The translations under genes were made by a program, and so were the position numbers. A stretch of DNA of 12,611 bases, from positions 1 to 12,611 of the forward strand of contig CBDDDW010000007.1 of the NCBI GenBank assembly GCA_965226805.1, in the 5' to 3' direction. Below, in pieces: positions 6,602 through 11,402 of this stretch (position 1 is the first letter of the stretch; each line of letters begins with the position of its first letter). The stretch is from CBDDDW01 sp965226805 (GTDB taxonomy: Bacteria; Chloroflexota; Dehalococcoidia; Lucifugimonadales; JAGWBF01). The notes beneath the pieces were generated by a model. The model was not told the origin of the DNA and made no database searches. It saw only the letters and a program-made list of their open reading frames with translations.

Positions 6602-6832
6602 TTGACCCAGGAGAAGACCGCCACGATCACGATCTACACCCATCCCGACTGCTCCTACTCGGCGGCGCAGAAGGATGACTACATCAAGGATGGTGTGGAT
6701 TTTCATGAGATAGACGTAACTCTTCATCCCGAGGCGGTCCCCGAACTGGAGCGCCTCACCGGAGGCGAACGGATCACGCCGGTGGTAGTGGAGGGCGACA
6801 CCGTGACCGTGGGCTACCACGGAGTGGGTTGA
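6602..6832 (+). CDS. Monothiol glutaredoxin-like protein
   Basis: This 76-residue thioredoxin-fold protein has the glutaredoxin layout: strand TITIYTHPDCSYS with the active site Cys17-Ser-Tyr-Ser20, then FHEIDVTLHPEAVPEL, the cis-proline RITPVVV (Thr59-Pro60) and a C-terminal glycine turn GYHGVG. The resolving Cys of the classic CPYC is replaced by Ser, so it is monothiol; such proteins reduce mixed disulfides or handle Fe-S or metal cargo. Partners are unknown. The start is TTG 6602, because an in-frame TAG ends at 6601 and no other start codon precedes the fold. AGGTGG lies six bases upstream. Its place after csoR, copA and the YHS gene suggests a metal or thiol stress role, an inference from location. 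A strong hairpin follows at 6847. Confidence 0.75.
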   Translation: MTQEKTATITIYTHPDCSYSAAQKDDYIKDGVDFHEIDVTLHPEAVPELERLTGGERITPVVVEGDTVTVGYHGVG

Positions 6833-6846
6833 AGCTTCTAGTTCGA

Positions 6847-6865
6847 GGGGCGGTCCGCCCCTTCT
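6847..6865 (+). terminator. Intrinsic terminator-like hairpin after the glutaredoxin gene
   Basis: GGGGCG-GTC-CGCCCC followed by TTCT forms six GC pairs, 15 bases after the glutaredoxin stop. The U-tract is short, so termination may be partial. Confidence 0.5.
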
Positions 6866-6907
6866 GAGCAGCGTCATCTCAGTCCCGTGTTCGGTTGCCT
6901 GGCTTCG

Positions 6908-6937
6908 TTGACAAGAGTCCCACCAGGGACCTAAAAT
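6908..6937 (+). promoter_or_regulatory. Promoter of the tRNA-Asp gene
   Basis: A perfect TTGACA (6908-6913) and a near-perfect TAAAAT (6932-6937) are 18 bases apart. Transcription would start near 6944, leaving a leader of about 50 bases before the mature tRNA. Confidence 0.65.
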
Positions 6938-6994
6938 CGGAGCGTGGACTGGTGCAAGTAAGTCGATCCCTCCATTCTCATGCGGAAACCCCGC

Positions 6995-7071
6995 GGACCC
7001 GTGGTGTAGCGGCCTAACATACTGGCCTGTCAAGCCAGAGATCGCCGGTTCGAATCCGGTCGGGTCCGCCA
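6995..7071 (+). tRNA. tRNA-Asp (anticodon GTC), CCA encoded
   Basis: The full cloverleaf is visible in 77 nt. The acceptor stem GGACCCG (6995-7001) pairs with CGGGTCC (7061-7067), followed by the discriminator G and an encoded CCA. The D stem GTGT pairs with ACAT. The anticodon stem CTGGC/GCCAG holds the loop CTGTCAA with anticodon GTC. The T stem GCCGG/CCGGT encloses TTCGAAT. The discriminator G is the expected Asp identity base. The sequence just past the CCA, read on the minus strand, looks like a recombinase remnant, so this tRNA may have served as an integration site. Confidence 0.95.
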
Positions 7072-7081
7072 TGCACAAACT

Positions 7082-7288
7082 TTTCGTTTCCGATCTTAAT
7101 AGCGGCTGCCGTCCATCCCTGACCCCGGCTTCTAACCAAGTCGTGAATAAAGGCTTGAACGACGGCTTGATCTGAATAGCGACGACCGATTTCGTGCCAA
7201 GGTCCATGTAAACCGCGTCCGGCATGGTCGTTAGGATCTCGTGTCTCTCTCCCTTGGTGGCGGAGGTGGCCGTCAACCTCGGCCGCAC
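7082..7288 (-). pseudogene. Possible C-terminal remnant of a serine recombinase, abutting tRNA-Asp
   Basis: The minus-strand frame from 7288 downward reads GERHEILTTMPDAVYMDL and then SVVAIQIKPSFKPLF before running into the tRNA. A DAVYVD...VVAI-KP-PAFKPLF pattern is, from memory, typical of the extreme C-terminus of large serine recombinases in Chloroflexota and other bacteria. The frame is closed upstream by a stop (complement of 7295-7297), no catalytic N-terminal resolvase domain is visible in any frame through 7710, and no good ribosome site is present. I read it as the eroded end of an integrase whose element once inserted beside the tRNA. The match is short and remembered rather than searched, so the call is tentative. 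Confidence 0.35.
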
Positions 7289-7710
7289 AGGACCTTAAAG
7301 GCGACCCAAGCATCAACAATAGAAGTGGAAGCACCCCATTTCCAGATGGCTGTCGGCGCCCTTGTCTGACGTCGTCCGCAAGAGAAATCTCCGGTACGGG
7401 TTGCACTTGCTGAGGGTCCCTTTCGGAAAGTTGAGCGCTGACTGCCGATGCCTTTGCCGTTACGGTAATCGGAACAGACTCCCCACCTCACACTACAACA
7501 GAACTCGTCCTGTTACTTTCTGCAGGCAAGTGGTAAATTGGAATCTAGGAGTTTGGCTCTCCAACAGGGGAGGTCCCGACGGGAAGCCGAGCAAGTATTC
7601 CAAAGGGAGCAGCTCCAAAAGGACTTGGTTCCGAACACCCTAAGGACTGTGTTAATTTCAGGGTTGGAAAGGTCCTCACTGCCGCATTCTCGGGGTGCAT
7701 TGCTGAACCT
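7289..7710. other. About 420 bases with no recognisable gene
   Basis: Short open frames exist on both strands here, but none has a ribosome site or family-like composition. No tRNA, strong hairpin or long repeat was seen. It may be decayed remains of the element represented by the recombinase fragment, or simply the upstream region of the following beta-lactamase-family gene. Confidence 0.4.
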
Positions 7711-8862
7711 ATGCTGACAGGAACCGAAGATGTTCGGATGGAACCCGGAGCTCTAGAGCGTATCCGGGAGCTGTTCTGGGAGCAAATAACACAGGGATTA
7801 CATCCTGGCGCCGCTCTGGCGATATACCGTTACGGTAAGCCGGTTTTGGACCTGCACGGTGGCGTAGCCGATGCTAGCTCTGGGCGGACCGTCACCCAGG
7901 ACACGTTGTTTGTCCTTTTCTCCTCAACAAAACCACTGGCCTGAGCTTGCCTTCACATCCTGAAGGACCACGGAAAGCTGGACTGGGATGACGAAGTTGC
8001 GAGGTACTGGCCCGAGTTCTCACAGAACGGCAAAGCCACTGTCACGATACGGCACGTCTTGACCCACAAGGCCGGCTTTCCTGAAACTCCCGTCGAATTG
8101 AAACCGGAGAATTGGAGAAATTGGTCCGACTGGGATGTGGTGGTCTCGGCCATGGAACATGCAAGTCCACGGTGGAAGCCGGGGACAGTGCTGGTTTACC
8201 ACTCTTTTAACGTAGGCTGGGTGGTGGGCGAGCTGGTGAGGCGGGTCGACGGCCGGCCTTTCAGCCGGTTTCTGCGAGAAGAGGTGACCGGACCGTTGGG
8301 TATGAAGGACACTTATGTAGGGCTGCCTCCGGCTCTCGAGGAGCACGTGGCCAAGATACATATGATGACAGAGCCTGGAGAATCGGATGACTCTGAATCG
8401 CTCGTCTCAGCTTTCAATAGGCCCAGGGTCCACCAGGCGGTGATTCCGGCGGGTGGAGCCATCTCGACGGCACGGGACATGGCCCGCTTCTACGCAATGA
8501 TGGAACGCGGCGGAGCTTTCGAGGGCGTCCGAATCCTTAGTCCCGAGACCGTCAGGGAAGTCACGAAGCTACGGGTCAGGGGCATGGACCGGCTCGCGCA
8601 CAAGGAACAACGCCTGGCTCTCGGTATGCGCCTGGCCGAGCCCCGTATGGGCTCATTGGGGACACAGGGGACCCGCCGTTTCGGCCACGGCGGCGCGGGC
8701 CTCTCCTCGGTCGGTTGGGCTGACCCTGAGCTGGGCCTGGCCGTCGCCATAGTAACCAATGGCTTCTATGACCGCGAGTACCAGGACCGGGTGTCACAGC
8801 CGGGGGCCAAGGACCCGCGGCTGGCGGCACTTTCCCGGGCCGTGGCAGCTGCCTGTCGCTGA
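7711..8862 (+). pseudogene. Serine beta-lactamase/esterase-family protein (EstB/class C-like, PF00144) with an in-frame TGA
   Basis: One frame from ATG 7711 to TGA 8860-8862 gives 383 codons, the normal family length, broken only by TGA 7942-7944 at codon 78. The first part ends TLFVLFSSTKPLA, containing the catalytic SxxK (Ser71, Lys74). After the TGA the frame resumes with ACLHILKDHGKLDWDDEV and TIRHVLTHKAGFP. The second catalytic element is Tyr163 in VLVYHSFNVGWVVGEL, and FGHGGAGLSSVGWAD (His326-Gly-Gly) replaces the KTG box, as in EstB-like members. The family hydrolyses ester or amide bonds of diverse substrates; true beta-lactam resistance is not implied. No signal peptide is visible. 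Neither ATG 7711 nor in-frame ATG 7738 has a clear ribosome site. The flanking sequence looks well conserved, so the stop is either recent or read through; decay is simpler. Confidence 0.75.
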
Positions 8863-8927
8863 TTAACTCGATCTTCGTCCCACATCCAAAGATCCTCCGG
8901 AGCTATGACGCACAGATGGTTCCGGAA

Positions 8928-9308
8928 TTATAATCCACGCTCCTCAAAGACCTCGGAGGCGACGCGCAGTGCGTTGAGGGACGTGGGACCGCTACCGTAA
9001 AAGATGAGATGCATGAACACTTCGGCGATCTCTGCTTTTTCCCACCCCAGGTTAAGGGCATTGCCGATGTGGGTGCGGAGCTCCGGCTCCTGGCCCAAGA
9101 CACACAGTGCCGCGACAGTCGCAATGCTGCGGGTCTTCATGTCCAGGCCAGGTCTACCCCATATGTCGCCCCAGAGGGAGGAATCTATCCATTCGTCCAG
9201 GCCCTCGGCCAGGTGCACGAAATGTGGCCGTGGAGTCAGTTTGCCGCCGACGGCCTTTAAGCGTACTTCTTGTCCCTTTTGGACCCGGGGATTTTTGCCA
9301 GTAGTCAT
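8928..9308 (-). CDS. Carboxymuconolactone decarboxylase (CMD/AhpD-fold) family protein
   Basis: This 126-residue minus-strand protein is a single CMD-family domain of PcaC-like type. LWGDIWGRPGLDMKTRSIATVAALCVLG (residues about 45-72), ELRTHIGNALNLGW (His80) and EIAEVFMHLIFYGSGPTSLNAL are the family's three helices in order. There is no CxxC, so it is not an AhpD peroxidase partner. PcaC opens or decarboxylates 4-carboxymuconolactone in aromatic breakdown, but many such single-domain proteins have unknown substrates, and no other aromatic pathway gene is nearby. The start is certain: AAGGAGGAG (complement of 9311-9319) sits just before ATG 9306-9308. The gene faces the beta-lactamase gene tail to tail with a 65-base gap and diverges from the hydrolase gene. 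Its upstream region holds good -35 and -10 hexamers with unusual spacing. Confidence 0.88.
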   Translation of the reverse strand: MTTGKNPRVQKGQEVRLKAVGGKLTPRPHFVHLAEGLDEWIDSSLWGDIWGRPGLDMKTRSIATVAALCVLGQEPELRTHIGNALNLGWEKAEIAEVFMHLIFYGSGPTSLNALRVASEVFEERGL

Positions 9309-9342
9309 TACTCCTCCTTCATTGAGTTGGTGTGATCAGTCC

Positions 9343-9368
9343 ATTATACGACCCCATGGGAATGTCAA
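9343..9368 (-). promoter_or_regulatory. Promoter-like hexamers for the CMD gene with a palindrome in a short spacer
   Basis: On the minus strand, perfect TTGACA (complement of 9363-9368) and perfect TATAAT (complement of 9343-9348) are only 14 bases apart. The spacer contains the eight-base palindrome CCCATGGG (9353-9360). The hexamers are 34 bases or more upstream of the start codon. Spacing of 14 is below the usual 16-18, so activity may be low or depend on a regulator. Confidence 0.45.
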
Positions 9369-9415
9369 TCTTGGCTCTTCTCATCCTTCAGTGAGACAGC
9401 TCGACCCCCTTCGGG

Positions 9416-9443
9416 TTGACAGGACATCGATGTACGATATCCT
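9416..9443 (+). promoter_or_regulatory. Probable promoter of the hydrolase and GGT-like gene pair
   Basis: TTGACA (9416-9421) and TATCCT (9438-9443) are 16 bases apart, ending 49 bases before the hydrolase ATG. Together with the minus-strand hexamers this forms a divergent promoter region. Confidence 0.45.
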
Positions 9444-9492
9444 AAGTTTGGACTCATCCGGCGGACTCAAAATTGGCACAGGAGAACATACC

Positions 9493-10293
9493 ATGCCTAT
9501 GGCCAAAGTCTCGGATATCGAAGTGTACTACGAGGAAGTGGGCAGTGGTGAACCTCTCATAATCGTGACCGGCTGGGCACGGGCCGAGCGCGCTTTCAGT
9601 CGCCACGTGGAGTGGTTCTCTAAGCACTACCGTTGCATCCGCCACGACAAGCGGGGGATCGGGCAGTCTGGGGCTCCTGACGCTCCTTATAGCACAAAAA
9701 TGATGGCCGGTGACCTCAATGGGCTGATGGAGCACCTGAACCTCAGCAAGGCTCGGGTGCTGGGCGGAGGTGGCATGGGAGCTCTGGTAGCCATGGAACT
9801 GGCGATCAACCACCCGGAAAAAGTCGGCTCACTGGTCTTGGGCTCTCCCTGTGTCAAGGCGGACAACTTCCTCCGCCAGCTGATGCTCTTCTGGAAGGAG
9901 CTGCGCCGCCTGGACGTGGACTTGTGGGCCAGGGAGGTCACCTTCTGGTGTTATACCCCAGACTCGTTCAACTCCAGGTCCGAGATGCCTGAAGGGGCCT
10001 GGAAGGCGCGGGCTGCCGAGGAGACCTTCCCCCAACCCTGGGCTTTCGATCGGATCATAGACGCGTACCTCAGCCACGACGTGACCGATCGCGTACACCT
10101 GATCCGCTGCCCAACCTTGGTAGCTACTGGTGGCTTCGAGGACTTTATCACCGGCCCTCGCTATGCCCGGGATGTGTATGCCCGTATCCCCGGCGCCAAG
10201 CTGCGCATCTTCGAGAACGCGAGCCACAACTTTCAGGTGGAGCGCTTCGAGGAGTTCGGCCAAATGGTTCTAGACTGGTTCGCTCAAACTTAA
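9493..10293 (+). CDS. Alpha/beta-hydrolase fold protein with Gly at the nucleophile position
   Basis: This 266-residue protein has the alpha/beta-hydrolase order: KVSDIEVYYEEVGSGEPLIIVTGW, then CIRHDKRGIGQS, the elbow region ARVLGGGGMGALVAMELA, VGSLVLGSPC, a cap region, VATGGFEDFITG, and SHNFQVERFEEFGQMVLDW. The usual elbow is G-x-S-x-G; here it is G92-G93-G94-M95-G96, so the catalytic Ser is replaced by Gly94 (codon GGC at 9772-9774, one base from AGC). The acid (Asp217) and the His (His245) remain. It may therefore be non-hydrolytic, or act by another chemistry as some family members do. ATG 9493 is chosen because AGGAG (9480-9484) lies eight bases upstream and homologous proteins begin here; in-frame extension upstream only reads the complement of the CMD gene. 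The next gene starts 19 bases after the stop, so they are probably co-transcribed. Confidence 0.85.
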   Translation: MPMAKVSDIEVYYEEVGSGEPLIIVTGWARAERAFSRHVEWFSKHYRCIRHDKRGIGQSGAPDAPYSTKMMAGDLNGLMEHLNLSKARVLGGGGMGALVAMELAINHPEKVGSLVLGSPCVKADNFLRQLMLFWKELRRLDVDLWAREVTFWCYTPDSFNSRSEMPEGAWKARAAEETFPQPWAFDRIIDAYLSHDVTDRVHLIRCPTLVATGGFEDFITGPRYARDVYARIPGAKLRIFENASHNFQVERFEEFGQMVLDWFAQT

Positions 10294-10312
10294 TCCGGGA
10301 AGGAGCCTGAGC

Positions 10313-11239
10313 ATGGAACGCAGCGATCTGATCATCAACAAGAAGGAAGTCGTTGTCGGAGGTGGCTGTGTGGTGGCCGAGCATCCGTTGGCGGCCGAGG
10401 TTGGCGCAAAGGTGCTCGCGGAGGGAGGCAACGCGGTTGATGCCGCCGTGGCTACGGCCTTCGCGGTGGGAGTAGTGGAGCCCATGATGAGCGGGGTTGG
10501 AGGTGGGGGAGCCCTTCTTCTTCACCTCGCGAAGGAAGGCCGCAACGTGGGGATCGAGTTCCTGCCCAGGGCACCCCTTGCGGCAAGGCCGGACATGTTC
10601 GAGCTGGACCCTCGGCGGAAAGCGGCAGGTATATTCTCCTTTCCTGCCGTGAAGGACGACGCCAATATATATGGCCACCGGTCTGTCGGTGTACCCGGCG
10701 CCGTCGCCGGACTCTGTATGGCTTTAGAGAAGTACGGCACCAGGTCCCTTGCTTCTGTTCTTGACCCCGCCATCGGTCTTGCGGAAGAAGGATACGTTGT
10801 CGATTGGTATGTTGGCGGGCTCGCCGCATCCAATTTCCGGCTACTACGCCGGTTCCCGGCAACCGCCGAGGTCTTCCTGCCAGATGGCGCGCCGCCCGTT
10901 ACCCCGGTGCGGACCTACCTGGACGCAGCACCGCTAAGGCAGTCGGACCTGGCCCGGACTCTCCGCCGGCTCGCTAGCGCTGGGCCGGAAGATTTCTACC
11001 AAGGGGAAACTGCCCGTGCCATAGTGGACGAAATGGCCCGCAATGGGGGGGTACTGAGTGCAGAAGACCTTGCAGACTTCCATCCGACACATCACGACGA
11101 ACTGTTATTGGGAAGCTACAGGGACTACACTGTTGTAGCGACTCCGGGCGCAACCGCCGGTCCCACCATCGTCGAGATGTTCAATATCCTGGAAGGCTTC
11201 CAGCTCGCGGAACTCGGGCAGGGCTACGTCGGCAGCTGA
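10313..11239 (+). CDS. Truncated gamma-glutamyltransferase-family protein lacking the catalytic small subunit
   Basis: This 308-residue frame matches the N-terminal (large-subunit) half of gamma-glutamyltransferase-type Ntn hydrolases: CVVAEHPLAAEVGAKVL, EGGNAVDAAVATAFAVGVVEP, SGVGGGGALLLHL, SVGVPGAVAGLCMALEKYG and GPTIVEMFNILEGF. Full members are about 530-580 residues, and after self-cleavage the new N-terminal Thr of the small subunit is the nucleophile. Here TGA 11237-11239 stops the protein before that region, and no continuation is visible in any frame downstream. The usual substrate-binding FRExAP is EFLPRAP (83-88), with Leu where the gamma-glutamyl-binding Arg sits, a variation found in divergent subgroups. 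AAGGAG lies seven bases before ATG 10313. It follows the hydrolase by 19 bases, so they form an operon. Most likely it is an inactive deletion remnant; folding as a stand-alone protein is possible but unsupported. Confidence 0.75.
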   Translation: MERSDLIINKKEVVVGGGCVVAEHPLAAEVGAKVLAEGGNAVDAAVATAFAVGVVEPMMSGVGGGGALLLHLAKEGRNVGIEFLPRAPLAARPDMFELDPRRKAAGIFSFPAVKDDANIYGHRSVGVPGAVAGLCMALEKYGTRSLASVLDPAIGLAEEGYVVDWYVGGLAASNFRLLRRFPATAEVFLPDGAPPVTPVRTYLDAAPLRQSDLARTLRRLASAGPEDFYQGETARAIVDEMARNGGVLSAEDLADFHPTHHDELLLGSYRDYTVVATPGATAGPTIVEMFNILEGFQLAELGQGYVGS

Positions 11240-11272
11240 TTGACCCTCAGTTAGGTGAATTAATACAGTTCG

Positions 11273-11301
11273 TTGACACCTAAAGGCACCAGTGCTAGTG
11301 T
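11273..11301 (+). promoter_or_regulatory. Probable promoter of the GrdE-like gene
   Basis: Perfect TTGACA (11273-11278) and TAGTGT (11296-11301) are 17 bases apart, directly after the truncated GGT frame. Transcription near 11308 would give a leader of about 95 bases containing the short hairpin GCTGC/GCAGC and the self-complementary GGCGCGCGCC. No known riboswitch is recognisable. Confidence 0.45.
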
Positions 11302-11402
11302 TTGCTGCACCCGAGGCAGCGCCAAAGGCGGTCAAGCGACACGAGAAAGGTAGTGTTGGGCGCGCGCCACCATAAGCCGGACGTGAGGAAGAGGAGGGAG
11401 CT

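Noticed and set aside
6526..6678. Small frame MPQLKRDAILEYNKK... just upstream of the glutaredoxin
   Set aside because: No ribosome site, no recognisable family, and it overlaps the glutaredoxin start in another frame.
6548..7288. Long minus-strand open frame covering tRNA-Asp, with ADPTGFEPAISGL-type translation
   Set aside because: The ADPTGFEPAISGL string is the well-known spurious antisense translation of a tRNA gene; only the part beyond the tRNA (toward 7288) may be a real remnant, and the part below it is antisense to the glutaredoxin.
7942..7990. Selenocysteine insertion (SECIS) at the beta-lactamase TGA
   Set aside because: The hairpin is too close to the TGA, with its loop 12-16 bases downstream, and the loop lacks the expected G/U features; the family has no conserved Cys or Sec at this codon.
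9004..9492. N-terminal extension of the hydrolase frame
   Set aside because: The extension is antisense to the well-supported CMD gene and crosses both divergent promoters; the protein fold starts at 9493.
11302..11402. Riboswitch in the GrdE-like gene leader, such as a glycine riboswitch
   Set aside because: None of the conserved glycine-riboswitch core elements could be seen; only short hairpins are present.
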